From positions 183,251,956-183,315,955 of the forward strand of contig CP136063.1 of assembly GCA_032622095.1 (NCBI GenBank): DNA of 64,000 bases, read 5' to 3'. The notes beneath the pieces were generated by a model that saw only the letters and a list, made by a program, of their open reading frames with translations, was not told the origin of the DNA and did not search any database. A program made the translations under genes and the position numbers. Positions 25,815 to 38,455 of this stretch are shown in pieces. Numbering within the stretch: the first letter of the stretch is position 1; every line of letters starts with the position of its first letter. Source of the stretch: Siphonodentalium dalli. Lineage: Eukaryota; Mollusca; Scaphopoda; Gadilida; Siphonodentaliidae.

Positions 25815-27080
25815 TATGACCATTTGTAACCTGGAAGGTCCTTTAAAGCAACTCTTAATCTCCATGCCTCAAATCGTGTAACGTTTCGGTGATAAGAAGA
25901 GGCTGATACATACAGTTATTAATTAAGTGTGAGACAAAAAATTGAGGATTAAATTTGGCCAAATTAAAATTTTTTTTAATAAAATTTATATATGAGATAT
26001 GTTGTATTTGAAACATAAACTCGCAAAAGCTATCATATTACAAATCTGGCAGCAGCTTTAAATCTGTGTGCTACACAATTATGTGCTGTTCAGTTTTGAC
26101 ACAAACAACGGCCATTTTTGTTTATGTGGTAGCCTTTACCAGTTTTGTGTCTCAACTAGAACACATCTCATCTAATAACTATGATACACTCACATATTCA
26201 CTCATATTCGACGTTGAGGAAATTCAACCGACACATATATGTCATGTGTCATTTATACACAATTTTGTTTAAGATCAAATGTATCACATATTGTGCATAA
26301 TTTATACACGATTGTTCTAAGTGTGTATAACACAGGCAATTCTTCAAGGATTGGCCATTTATAAACAGACAATCCGTACCTAAAATGTTCGTTAATTAAT
26401 GGACAATCCGACCACGCGTGGCACGCGAGATTGGGATTGTCCACTAAATGACGACATGTATAGCTAATCCTGCATGTTAGCTTCATATTTAATATGAATG
26501 GCAATAACTCTATAAAGAATGTTAATTTACTAAATAACGGCGATCTGTATGAGAAGAAGTGTTTTTGACGAAATAACGGAGATATTTGAAGAAGAGTTTT
26601 GACGAAAGAAGGAAATATTCGAAGAAGTGTTTTTAAAGAGCGTACATCAAACCTCCACCAAGCCCACCCACCCAAGGGAAGAATTTGACTTATATTTCAC
26701 AAGAGTTGATTTGTTGTGGGGTTGCAAATTTCTCATGCAAATCTCCGTTATTTAGTAAAGGTACATTCTTTATAGAGTTATTGTATAACATGGCCAAGCT
26801 TGACCAAGACCATGCAGAAGACGATTTGGGTGGATGATTGTATAAGCCATCAATTGTGTCCAGCAAATATTTGCAATCCCTAAACCTGTCAAAATGTCAT
26901 TATCGTTTAAACTTCAATAAATTAATGTATGACATGTCACCCGATCCGCATAGAATTAAAAGATATAAATACATAATGACGGATATTTTTACCATCTATA
27001 TACTTAATTGTGTACCGTATGTATACGCCCATTGAGCCCACTATTACGTTGTATAAATCTTAAAGGTACTCAATCCGATC
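25789..27080 (+). repeat. Large inverted repeat, left arm (1.29 kb)
   Basis: The reverse complement of this arm is found at 32453-33741 with high identity over its whole length. Matching landmarks include the end TATTATCTTCCGCGATGAG, GTTACACGATTTGAGGCATG on the other arm, the CACGCGTGG region and the last ACTCAATCCGATC. The arm holds no recognisable protein; open frames in it (for example at 26675-26253 on the minus strand) are chance. Its outer edge abuts the LINE and its inner edge overlaps the terminus of a TTAA-type element at 27064. It may be the terminal repeat of a large fold-back element, or an inverted duplication. Confidence 0.92.
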
Positions 27081-27504
27081 AGACGCTCATAAATTACTAT
27101 TTCTTTGGCTTCGGGGTTAAACAATATTTTATTCGAGTCGAGGAACCCACCCATCAAAGCTCAGAGTGATTAGATATCGATGTTTGACATTTGCTGTTTC
27201 TATTGTTTGTGGACCAGGTCTTTTCCAGGACCACGTGCTCAAACGGACAAATTGCGTTGTAACATGGATAACTCTAAAATCAAGTGGTTATTATTGTTAA
27301 CATTAACCACTTGACCCATATATGTGTCGGTTGAATTTCCTCAACATCGAATATGAGTGAATATGTGAGTGTATCATAGTTATTAGATGAGATGTGTTCT
27401 AGTTGAGACACAAAACTAGTAAAGGCTACTACATAACAAAATATTGGCCCCGAAGCCGAAGAAATAGTAATTTATGAGCGTCTGATCAGATTGAGTACAT
27501 TTAA
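27060..27504. mobile_element. TTAA-flanked element with AGGTACTCAATC ends, copy 1
   Basis: TTAA at 27060-27063 and 27501-27504 encloses 437 bp. The terminal inverted repeats are about 55 bp long (AGGTACTCAATC, then GACGCTCATAAATTAC, then GGCTTCGGGG). The interior at 27316-27440 is a third copy of a piece of the 1.29 kb inverted-repeat arm (compare 33289-33425). No protein is seen. A TTAA target also fits Kolobok-type elements. Confidence 0.82.
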
Positions 27505-30500
27505 TGATAAACTGATCACGGGCACAGCATTATCGCATGTAGAACGCTAATTGTAACCTTATCCAGAGTCCCATCATGGTATATGAAATGTGCATATTTT
27601 AATAGAAACGAATATTATGTGCTTATTTCTCTACTTCAATCTGATATTTTTACGACAGCCACTACACCCAATTTGAAGTATGTATTTATAAAACCATGCA
27701 TGCTGTATCTGCGAATGACTACATAATTTATAATGCTTTAACATTATCTCGTGGTTCCAGTGTTGGGTCGATGTCACGTTCCACCTCATGTGAAAATAAC
27801 CACACTCTCTGCATAGTTCCAGGATAAACTGTGTTCCAGTTCGATCGCGTGACCTGTATACTCGCAGAACTCCGACAAACAACAAGACGGTCCTCCGGGG
27901 CATAACATGGTTAAATGACAATGAAGTGAATGAACTGGCGTCTAATCTGTCCACCAGAGGGACTAAATTTTTTATCGATTCAGACAAGGGACCTGTTTTA
28001 CGCGGTCCTATCAGGCAATGCACAGAACTTGGCTTGAATTGATTGTGCCATAAAACGTTATTTACATGACGACTGTGTAGACATTGATTTCTGGGTTCTT
28101 TTTAAAGCACCGGATCTGGCTTTGATACCAGTATAGATTGGCCGATAGACGCTTGGTACTGACACTGGTGGAATCTTATTGATCCGTGTGTTAGATAGAA
28201 CTCGTTGACATCTGCAGATGTATTCGGGGTTTCAAGCAATTTTTTTTGGCGAACCGATTCTTATTTTCAATTAGTTTGTATTTGTCTACTATATATTTTG
28301 AGACTTCTGTAAATATATATATATGTATATCCTTTATAGACTCGAAAACGGCTCGACCGATTGATCCCAAACTTGCTATCTAAGTGTAAAAAACCACGGG
28401 CAGTGCACTCAGACAACTCGCGAGCCCGTGCGGCCACTCCTTCACCATCCAACTGCCACCGTCGTTCGAATTGATGGGTTAATGATTAAGGAGAGTTCGT
28501 ATCTGCGGTGTCGTTGTTAAAGAGCGTTTATATACACGAGTATAAATACGGCTCAATCGACCCAGTGAAGGATCCAGGGATTTTTTGGGGACACCTGTTT
28601 TCGGGCAATGATATGCCGTAGGCATATCCAGAAGGCTTGAGTGGGGTAGGTGCGGGAAGGGGTGTCCCCCTGCTAATGGTGGGGTGGTCCGGGGGTTCGC
28701 CCTTGGAAAATTTTGGAAAATATATTGCATTGGGAGCTAATCTAGGGCTATCTGAGTCAGTATTTTGAATTTTACTGAGAGGTCAATTTGATCAAGTTTC
28801 TCAACTTTGGATTTTTTTTATAGATGTATGGGATTGGAAATGCAGATATCAGATATCTTTTGGTTCAATGAATTATGCTTATCCTGCTTGAACGAGACTT
28901 ACTTAACGTTATCACTCTAATTCACATACTAGGCTATTTTCTAAAATTCAAGTGAGAGACGACATAATATACTACTAGTAGTAGTGCGAAACAATGTATA
29001 TTAAGTTAGTAATTACAATTAGTACTAATATCTATATTAATTATTCATTTGGTATTATGAGATCCCACCTGATAACCAGGTTGATTTTATCAAATTGTCA
29101 CTGTTCCTGTACTGTATTGTGGAATTTCACTTGAATTTGATTGAAATACTGAAGTCTGAAGGCTGAATGATAACAAACCTGAACTCAAACTATTTGAAGT
29201 TTTCACAGATGAAAGCTAGATAAAGCCAAACATACTTTACAGTATGATTCCAACTGTTAAAGTTAAATCTTTTTTGTAAACTAATATGTCTTTATGTCAA
29301 TATATGTAAATATATAAATGTTTTTTATCTTGTTATGATATGAATTGGGACCTGAATTGAAATTTTTGTTTTAAATTATATAATTATTTTTTTTGGGCGC
29401 CTGAAGTTTGGGCGCCCAAACCGGTAAACGGTATGAAAACCGGCCTGGATATGTCCCTGCGACCGTCTCGGAAACTGGGGATATCGAGACGAAATTTCCT
29501 ACTTAGGGCTTCCAAGGGACGGGAGAGATTTTCGTCGGGTCAGTTTGTCCGCCTGATGTGACCTTGACCTTGAAACGGGTACCCACAAATTACCTTGTGC
29601 GATATCTCGGTCGTCAGCGGTGACATCGACGTGAAATTTGTTATGTATGGTCAACTCGGGACGGGGAATATGTTTGTCGGGTTATTGCCTGTACGGGGTT
29701 ACCTTGAAAAACTAAAATTAATGGATCGACCAAAGCCATGGGACCAATCCCGCCAGTGGCGGGCTAATCTGCTAGTATTGTGTAAAACACGTTCGATACG
29801 AGAAATGTTTGTTTGATAGAGACATATATATCATTTTATTATGCCCGAACCCCCGGGATATAAGGTTGAGGCCCCCGTCCATACGTACGACATACGTACA
29901 TCACTTTGCATGTAGCTCAGTGTGTATTATCGCATTTAGTTGTCCTTGGGAATGCTGATATTCCAGCTTGGTGGCGGATGATATCCAAATAATACGGGTC
30001 TCGCCCATTGATGATTACCAGAGTTACGGCCCGTGAACTCAATCCGATTAAACACACCTAAATTACTATTTCTTTGGCTTCGGGGGTAAAAAATATTTGA
30101 TTCCAGTCGAGGAACCTACCCATCAAAGCTCAGAGTGATCGGATATCGATTTTTAAAGTTTGCTATTTCGTTTGTGGCCCAGAAACACGCTGTCAAACGA
30201 ATGGTCTCGGTCAAAATTGCGGATGAAGATGGATAACTCTAAAAACAAGTGGTAATACGACAAAATTTCGTGAATTCTCAAGAGATAATACGGTCCTATT
30301 TCGTTGAAAAAAAATGTTGATAAATAACACGTTTTGGGAAATTTGATACCATAATTGACAGTGATTAGCATTATTTTGTTGCAATTAATCGATTATGATA
30401 ACTAAAGCGTATTTTGAAGAATTGTTGCTGTTGTTGTTATTGTTGTTGTATCTTGATGATATTGAGTACCTTTAATTATGTGTCCGAATGAACACTACAC

Positions 30501-32452
30501 TTTGTAACTCGGGTGTGGATCATTGGATTTGTGTTTCTGCTTTGGCGTGGAAATAGCCAAGTTTGGGGGGAAAGATTACCCACTTACTACGGGGTTCGAC
30601 AATTCATTCTAACGGAGTTACATTCCTCTTTGAATTTCACAATTCACTCAGCACAGACATTTTGCATTATACATGTGAATCCAGTACCAGTGATCAGACT
30701 TATAAATTATAAATTTCTAATATACCAGCATCGATGGAAGAATACAAACAATCAGTGGGTGGCTTGGTCCATAGATATTTGTCAGAGTAATATGCCTTGT
30801 TAGACTTTGAAGGAGAAGCTGTTTCCACACATTTAGCATTGTTGCCAAAGTACCAACAGTTCGATTTGAATATCTTTTGATATATATAGCGACGGCCTAA
30901 TGTCATCAGAGAAAGGATACATTCATACGATTGGTTTCATCGATATCACCAGAGTTACGGACCTTCTTGAACATAACGTAGAACACAACATATTTGTTCT
31001 CCATACAAACATTTAGTATGGGATGGAAAAATCTCACCCTCGGGGCCAGATATTTGGTCCGGACACTCGGCATAATTATGTCATTCTTGACGATGAACCT
31101 ATTTCGTAGAACTTTGGTGGTTTTGAGGGATTCTACCGATTAATTAAATAGGTACATAAACACGGTCCATTTCAGTACCCATGAGAGTAGTTAACGCGTT
31201 GCCTGTATAGTTTCTACTACCGCTATTTTTTTTATCAGTTTCAATACAAAATCATGCAGTGAATATTACGAGATAAATATGCCTGCTGGTGTGATTTTGG
31301 TGCGTTTATCGGCGATTTTACAAAGGTTAAAATGTCGCTTGACAACACGTTCCATGAAAAAATGGGGCCTTTTTATAACTGACATTCAAATTCTGAACTC
31401 TGACTATCTTTCAGTCAATATTATGTTATTTTGTTTAGCAATTTTAGCTCCAGGGTGAACATCAAGCTGCGAGACCGGTGCTGGGTCATATACTACTACG
31501 ATTACGAATTCGATAAATTAGTTCACCCACTGTGTTGTCAGCTATATTTAATTTAAATTAACTTAATGCTGTACATTACATATACATGTAGGTTGCAATA
31601 AATAACATTTCAAACTTGTGGAATATGAGATAATTTTGTAAACGTCGACCCTGCGTCAACCGACATTTTGTTGTGTTGTGTTCGGTGACTCGCAACAATG
31701 TTGCGCAACAAAATATATTGTTGCAGGTTCGCAAAGTACCGTCGGTACCAGCCACATATTCCTTCCGCCAACAGAATGATGGTGAGCCGGGATGTACACC
31801 GGCGAATGTGTATATTTGATTCATCATACCATTTGTACTGACCGAAACGGGTTTTTAGCGCATTGGATTCGACATTATGGTTTTCCCTTGTCGCGTGGAT
31901 CGTCTAGTCCCCATTTCTAAACAGTGCTCGTTGTTATGTCTGTTCGCACCTAATATGCACACGATTGAATATAGTGAAAGAAACTTAATCTTAAAAAAAC
32001 ACTTCTCCGATACGTGTGCATGAGCTGCGATCAATTAAACAAAATTGTGTTTTAATTTCTGAATATCTCCGTTATTTGGTCAATATATCATTCCAAAAGG
32101 GAGTATAATTACTGGTGGCTAATTACCTCTTCAGTTTAAATCAGGAATCCAGGATACTTATATTAAATATAACCATAGCATCGCGCAACGTTGTGGCATA
32201 GTGCGCGGATTCAAGAGGCATGTTGGTTGACCTTAGAATTTGGGAAAGTGAAGTGTAACGTCTGACTGCCACAACATTAACATGCCACAAATCGAATGAT
32301 ATGATTTAAGTGGTTGGAATGGGAATGTATGAACAAATATATGCTCTTTACGGAAAGACAAGCCAATAAATATAGGCTCCATTTGGATAATTATCCACCA
32401 TACAATTCATATGTTGGTGTTTTTGTGACCATGTGGCGCAGTTGATAAGGAT
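27081..32452. other. Interior of the large inverted repeat
   Basis: This 5.4 kb interior has no convincing gene. It holds a TTAA-type element at 27064-27500 and another, lacking its left end, at 30037-30471. A decayed direct repeat lies at 29440-29720, with segments of about 130 bp each ending in a motif like ACCTTGACCTTGAAA. At 29394-29424 there is a short GGGCGCC palindrome, and at 30421-30450 a (TTG)n tract. If the arms were a transposon, this is where its transposase should be, and I see none of useful length. Confidence 0.6.
30037..30475. mobile_element. AGGTACTCAATC-family element, copy 2 (left end decayed)
   Basis: It shares AAATTACTATTTCTTTGGCT, CATCAAAGCTCAGAGTGATC and TTAATCGATTATGATAACT with copies at 27060, 55303 and 59334. 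It ends ATTGAGTACCT then TTAA at 30472-30475. The left flank shows no TTAA. Confidence 0.75.
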
Positions 32453-33741
32453 CGGATTGAGTACCTTTAAGGTGTATACAACGTAATAGTGGGCTCGATG
32501 GGCGTATACATACGGTACACAATTAAGTATATAGATGGTAAAAATATCCGTCATTATGTATTTATATCTGATAATGCTATGCGGATCGGGTGACATGTCA
32601 TACATTAAATTATTGAAGTTTAAACGATAATGACATTTTGACAGGTTTAGGGATTGCAAATATTTGCTGGACACAATTGATGGCTTATACAACCATCCAC
32701 CCAAATCGTCTTCTGCATGGTCTTGGTCAAGCTTGGCCATGTTATACAATAACTCTATAAAGAATGTAACTTTACTAAATAACGGAGATTTGCATGAGAA
32801 ATTTGCAACACCACAACAGATCTACTCTTGTGAAATATAAGTCAAATTCTTCCCTTGGGTGGGTGGGCTTGGTGGAGGTTTGGGGTACGCTCTTTAAAAA
32901 CACTTCTTCGAATATTTCCGTTCTTTCGTCAAAACTCTTCTTCAAATATCTCCGTTATTTCGTCAAAAACACTTCTTCTCATACAAATCGCCGTTATTTA
33001 GTAAATTAACATTCTTTATAGAGTTATTGCCATTCATATTAAATATGAAGCTAACATGCAGGATTAGCTATACATGTCGTCATTTAGTGGACAATCCCAA
33101 GCTCGCGTACCACGCGTGGTCGGATTGTCCATTAATTAACGAACATTTTAGGTGCGGATTGTCTGTTTATAAATGGCCAATCCTTGAAGAATTGCCTGTG
33201 TTATACACACTTAGAACAATCGTGTATAAATTATGCACAATATGTGATACATTTGATCTTAAACAAAATTGTGTATAAATGACACATGACATATATGTGT
33301 CGGTTGAATTTCCTCAACGTCGAATATGAGTGAATATGTGAGTGTATCATAGTTATTAGATGAGATGTGTTCTAGTTGAGACACAAAACTGGTAAAGGCT
33401 ACTACATAAAAAAAAATTGGCCGTTGTTTGTGTCAAAACTGAACAGCACATAATTGTGTAGCACACAGATTTAAAGCTGCTGCCAGATTTGTAATACGAT
33501 AGCTTTTGCGAGTTTATGTTTCAAATACAACATATCTCATATATAAATTTTATTAAAAAAAATTAATTTGGCCAAATTTAATCCTCAATTTCTTGTCTCA
33601 CACTTAATTAATAACTGTATGTATCAGCCTCTTCTTATCACCGAAACGTTACACGATTTGAGGCATGGAGATTAAGAGTTGCTTTAAAGAACCTTCCAGG
33701 TTACAAATGGTCATATTAGGGACTCATCGCGGAAGATAATA
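32453..33741 (-). repeat. Large inverted repeat, right arm (1.29 kb)
   Basis: Mirror copy of 25789-27080. Outward from 33741 the two flanks differ: the left flank is LINE coding sequence and the right flank is AT-rich unique-looking DNA. A few differences and small indels separate the arms, such as the A-run near 33408 and the AATTTCTTGTC versus AAATTTTTTGTC region. They are therefore not an exact assembly mirror. Confidence 0.92.
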
Positions 33742-34352
33742 TATTTTATAATATGTTTTATTTAACATCTAACATTCTATATAAGTATATCCATACCTTC
33801 AAATACCGTGTCTAGACTCATGTAATACCACCATTGTTTCTTGACAATATACCACTACCAACCATCTACCATTCAGCCGTATGCCAGACAAAGGATTCAG
33901 TAGTGTTAATCCTCATTACTGTTTCATGACATTGTTTGATAGCACAAGTTTCATTGGTGTAAATCAGATTGTGATATTGGTACAGCGATATTCTAGTTTA
34001 CGCCGGAGACCATTGCCATTAGTCCTGTACAGCGGACTTTATACCCAGGTCCAGTGGCGGGATTTGTCATACAATATCATCGACTTTATCCCATATAGCA
34101 GCATGGAATTGTGTAATTATGGGAAAGAGTGATGTATATTACGGTCCCAATGATGTATTATAATAAAAGCTTTATGTTAAAATGAGCATAGAATATATCA
34201 TGCAATTATAAGTAGCCACGCATTCTGTCATGCTTTGTTCGTGTTTTAAAAAGGCCCGACGTCATCCGAAGTCGATTCGGCAACATTCTAATTTTCACTG
34301 ACAACAAGTTCGACTCAGTCAAAGATCGAACACACCCAGTACAACGAACACC
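33742..34352. other. No gene recognised
   Basis: Unique-looking AT-rich DNA outside the right inverted-repeat arm. The LINE coding sequence found outside the left arm does not resume here. Confidence 0.55.
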
Positions 34353-34751
34353 TTAACCCTTTACCCAACAGAACGGCCCTGTGCCAATGCATTCTCTTAT
34401 ATATGCGAGTCGACCATAGGTCGCCTCGCATATATAAGAGAATGCATTGGTTAACACATTAAAAATTATAAAATTGTTAAAGAATGTAAGAAAAAATAGT
34501 AAAAAGTGTTAAAAAAAGATTTTTTTTAGGCCAATGCATTCTCTTATATATGCGAGGCGACCTATGGTCGACTCGCATATATAAGAGAATGCATTGGCAC
34601 AGGGAATAACTGTAACCATCACAATGTGGTCAATGAGCCGGTTCCAATGATATCCATATTTGTATGGTTTTATTGAGACAGACCCAAGATAATTTAGGCT
34701 GTTGCAGCTTTATTTGGCCGTTTTTGGCCGGTTTGTTGGGTAAAGGGTTAA
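34353..34751. mobile_element. TTAA-flanked (piggyBac-like) element with twin hairpins, copy 1
   Basis: TTAA at 34353-34356 and 34748-34751 encloses a 391 bp element whose ends are CCCTTTACCCAACAGAACGG and, inward from the right, CCCTTTACCCAACAAACCGG. Inside are two near-perfect hairpins at 34381-34457 and 34533-34597. Each has a 26 bp stem CCAATGCATT...TATATGCGAG and an inner CGACC/GGTCG stem, and they are mirror images of one another. An AT-rich spacer with runs of A and T separates them. The TTAA target and CCCTTT ends fit piggyBac-type non-autonomous elements. No protein is encoded. Confidence 0.9.
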
Positions 34752-35845
34752 CGCATGGAATGTAGTTTTATTCCAATATTATATCGCTGTTAGAAGGTTT
34801 TTGAATGGTAAGCGGTATCATTAATGGTTAGTTAATAATTTTTTACACTGGACGTATCGCGTTGTATGATTTTAAAACTGATTTTTCATTTAGCATTCTA
34901 TTTTGTTTTCAACTAGCTTTCTAATGTAAACAAAGTTTACATACCGGAACGACGGAATAAGCCGAGTTCACTTCGTGAGATCAAACTAGTTTGTAATCAT
35001 TCGAAATTATGTAAAAATTGTGATTAATTATATTTTTCACATTAAATTACCGCATTCAATTGACAAATGTTATGGAGTTCAGAAATATATCACGTTTTCT
35101 CCGGAATAAACCAGTTATTGTCACAATTGTGATATTTCATTACATGTATTGGTGGTTTAGGTGAGCGAATCAACAACGCTTAATGTCCGATATAAGACGC
35201 TATACCAATGGATATCGGACGTAAACTAGCCAGCTAGCATCTCGCTATATATATCTATATAACATTTACATACGAGGAAACTTGGACTAATATTTGAACT
35301 GATATTTTCAACTGATTTTGAAATTCCCGTTGAACCAGTTTGGCAGAGCCCCCCCCCCCCCACCCCACCCCCCATCCGTCCCTGAAGGTCAGTGATCTGA
35401 AGAATAGTTTTAACAATATACTTTATTACATGTAGACATGTACATGTCACGATAGATAACACAGATTTACATCTGATCTTTGTTGTTCGTGTATTTTGAG
35501 AACACAAGTTGGGATACACAGTAATATTCAGCATAGAATATGATACCAGCCAACCCCACGTGATCATATACAGTTCATCATAATATGTCTTCAACTGTCA
35601 ATAAACATTCACAATAATATAATGATCATCATGCTGCTTGGATAAAATAATTTATGAATTTTATTGGTTGTAGAAACGTAAACAAAGCTGTATAAATAAA
35701 AGACATTTTGAGTATTACTCTATACATAACATCGTATAATTTTCAAATTTCAAAAGAAATTTTCAAATTATTACATTTTGGTCGCTCTCCCTCGCGTCTC
35801 GGCTGGATCACTAGTAAAAGGTGTGCGAACAGTAATCGAATGATA
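34752..35845. other. No gene recognised
   Basis: AT-rich, with a C-rich tract at 35347-35372 that generates a Gly-rich spurious frame on the minus strand. Confidence 0.55.
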
Positions 35846-36044
35846 TACAGTAATGCCCTAAGTAATCGAACCCTTAACCACAGCAGAATTATGGGTAACT
35901 TTTCAGGATTTAGTCGGAAATATGACTTGTTGCATTCATCGGAAAGCTCTCCGAATGCAACAAGTCATATTTCCGACTAAATCCTGAAAAGTTACCCATA
36001 ATTCTGATGTGGTTAAGGGGTCGATTACTTAGGGCATTACTGTA
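35846..36044. mobile_element. TA-flanked palindromic element (mariner-like ends)
   Basis: This is a nearly perfect palindrome about 195 bp long. It begins CAGTAATGCCCTAAGTAATC (35848) and ends with the mirror CATTACTG (36042), with TA on each side. The arms meet near 35945 at GAAAGCTCTCC. Related sequences are 20526-20690 (one arm) and 39945-40063 (short form). The TA target suggests a Tc1/mariner-type deletion derivative. Confidence 0.85.
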
Positions 36045-37191
36045 TATCTCCAATCACCTGCACTAAAACGAAACTGAATAGACGAGAAAAACATGACATG
36101 ACGTTCTGAAAGTGGGAGGTTGAGGAAGGAAGGATACGCTTGTATAAGTAGATTATATTGAAGAAATTACAACAAAAAGGGACAGATATTGATGCTGATG
36201 TCAATACAGTCAAAAAGAAACATCGTACGAAGCTTCTGCTATTGATGACACCACTATTTAAAATACGATTAACGCCGTCCATCAATGAAAGAAGCGGAAA
36301 TTCTGGGGGGAATTGCCAATCAATGAAAATAATGACATTTCTTCCTGTTTTTGGAAAAACATTTTGTAGGCTTGCGGCTATCATGTGAGACTTTTTTCAT
36401 AATACCAAGTGACCTATGCTCTATTTCTATCGATACTACTGTGGCTGAATATAGCTGGTATAAATGTTGAAATAAAGAAATGATGGAATAACTTTGAAAT
36501 ACGCTCCATCTTGTTTTGATATTCGGCAGCGTAAACTAAATTCACACCGAGAACTGACGTATATATTTATATATACCTTTATTGTCCTCCAATTTCTGAA
36601 GAGTGATACATATACATATGTGAAATGAACCGACTATAGAACTGTCGCACGGAATTCGTTTGGAAATAGAACATATCCGTTGTGCTATTCGATGATATTT
36701 TCCAGCCACAGGTATATATTTGTAAGTCTGTCGATGCTTGAAGTGCGATATGGGACGCCATCCAATTTAAATCCCACAATTAACACTTTTACCATGGTAT
36801 GTAGAACTGACAAAAGGAAAGCACGTATATATGTATATGTATATATGTCCAAAGTAAGCTGCACAAAATACACCGTTTACGTTCCTCAACCTCTCCAACA
36901 TCTTGAAGACGAGTTATTCTAACAGATAGAAAAATCAACACAAGAGGAATAAAGCTCGTTACACCCGTAACGCTGTCATGATAAATTAATTTAATTTCAG
37001 AATAGAGCGGTGGCATCGTTTTGTATAATCATCAGAATAAAAATCCGTGACTGAAAATTTAACGGTGGGGGGTTACATTATCACATTAGTGAATACAACA
37101 GCTGTGAAAGCGATATCATATATGTACACAAAGATACAAATATAATTCTCAATACGCCGACTCTTGAAGACTTCAAGTTTTGGCGTCGTGA
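36045..37191. other. No gene recognised
   Basis: Opposed frames of 76 (+) and 115 (-) codons at about 36040-36390 overlap each other and carry no motif. A TATATG-rich tract lies near 36825-36850. Confidence 0.55.
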
Positions 37192-37556
37192 ATTTAAAGT
37201 GGTACTGTACACTAAATCCGGTCATTTATGGGACCATCTCATTGTACTCAACAGAATATATGCAACAAATGAATGAATCTGAGCCATGGCTTAGTTCAAA
37301 ATACACTCATATGCTCTACAAACGATACACAAAACATGGTAATTATAATGAAAATGATTTTATGACTCCAGTCATAAATTAATTTTAATTATAATTACTA
37401 TGTTGATTGCATCGTTCATAGAGCACATGAGTGTATTTTGCACTAATTATAAGGCTGAAATTAATTCATTTGTTGCATATATATATTCTGTTAGAGTATA
37501 AAAGGGCATGGTCCCCAAAATGGCCGGATTTAGAGTACAGTACCCCTTTAAACTCT
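37192..37556. mobile_element. Fold-back element with TAAAGTGGTACTGTAC ends
   Basis: The left end TTTAAAGTGGTACTGTAC then CTAAATCCGG mirrors the right end CCGGATTTAGAGTACAGTAC then CCCTTTAAA. The arms continue inward through GAATATATGCAACAAATGAA and CACTCATATGCTCT to a loop near 37380. No protein is encoded. Confidence 0.8.
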
Positions 37557-37566
37557 CTTTTTTACA

Positions 37567-37837
37567 TTAACCATTTCTTTACTAAATACTCATCGGTGAA
37601 TAGTTCCCTTAGGAAATGTTCAAATAATAAGTTCAACAAAACGGTTACGTTCGTTAAACTTATTATTTGAACATATTCCCACCCGCGAAAATTATCCTTC
37701 TGTTCTTCTACTATATCTCTTCGTATGTCTGTCGTCTGTTAATTTATCCAGATCACCCCTCCAAATGCATAATAGACCATTCCAATATATACATTTATAA
37801 TAGGGTGGGATAATCCATTTAGTAAAGAAAGAGTTAA
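37567..37837. mobile_element. TTAA-flanked element of the TTCTTTACTAAAT family
   Basis: TTAA at 37567-37570 and 37834-37837 encloses 263 bp with ends CCATTTCTTTACTAAATAC and the inverse ATTTAGTAAAGAAAGAG. The inside has a hairpin (AATGTTCAAATAATAAGTT and its complement, 37615-37675). Relatives lie at 38172-38455, 41630-41852 and 45570-45834, with single ends at 51806 and 56403. Confidence 0.85.
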
Positions 37838-37959
37838 ACACCCATTCGTGCGAATGTTCTTTGACTTCACCTGAAAAACTGCATTGGGCTATTGTGACTG
37901 AACACATGTATTATAAATATTTAGCAAAATCTCGACCGCAATGAACAGTTACAGACACG

Positions 37960-38156
37960 TTGGGGCCCCTCCATCCACTGGATTTCGTCACGCCTCGCAT
38001 ATATAAGAGAATGCACTGGCTTACAAGTTAAATATTGTTAAGCCAATTAATTCTCTTATATATCTATAGGCTCCCCATTATATACTCGCATATATAAGAG
38101 AATGCACTGGCACAGGGTTTTCGCAAAAAATCAGGAAGCTCCAGTCATGAAAGGGT
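37960..38156. mobile_element. Relative of the CATATATAAGAGAATGC hairpin element
   Basis: Two segments of CGCATATATAAGAGAATGCA flank an inverted piece TTCTCTTATATAT. The right part, TTTTCGCAAAAAATCAGGA then CTCCAGTCATGAAAGGGTT, matches the element at 49536-49797. The left end near GGGGCCCCTCCATCCACTGG is unclear. Confidence 0.65.
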
Positions 38157-38171
38157 TCACCTTTACATATT

Positions 38172-38455
38172 TTAACCCCTTCTTTACTAAATATACTCAT
38201 TGACGAGTAGCTAAGTAGTTATCTCTCTTTGAAAATGTTCAGATAATAAGTTCAACAAACGACCATAGGATGTTTGTTGAACCTGTTATCTGAACATGTC
38301 TCTCCGACAAATTTGACTCCTTCTCCACTTTCTTTCGTCTGTTGTCTGCTCATATTTCCTGAACACCCCTCCAGATAAATATTATTATACCCTTCCATTT
38401 TATACTTTTATAACTGAGAGGGAGAATTCATTCACTAGTAGTATATGGTTCAGGA
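38172..38455. mobile_element. TTCTTTACTAAAT-family element, decayed
   Basis: TTAACCCCTTCTTTACTAAA opens it, and the hairpin around AATGTTCAGATAATAAGTTC is intact at about 38235-38300. The right terminus near AATTCATTCACTAGTAG is degenerate. Confidence 0.7.

Noticed and set aside
33027-33278. Frame shared between the two 1.29 kb arms (minus at 26675-26253, plus at 33027-33278)
   Set aside because: Shared because the DNA is duplicated; no motif, so not evidence of a protein.
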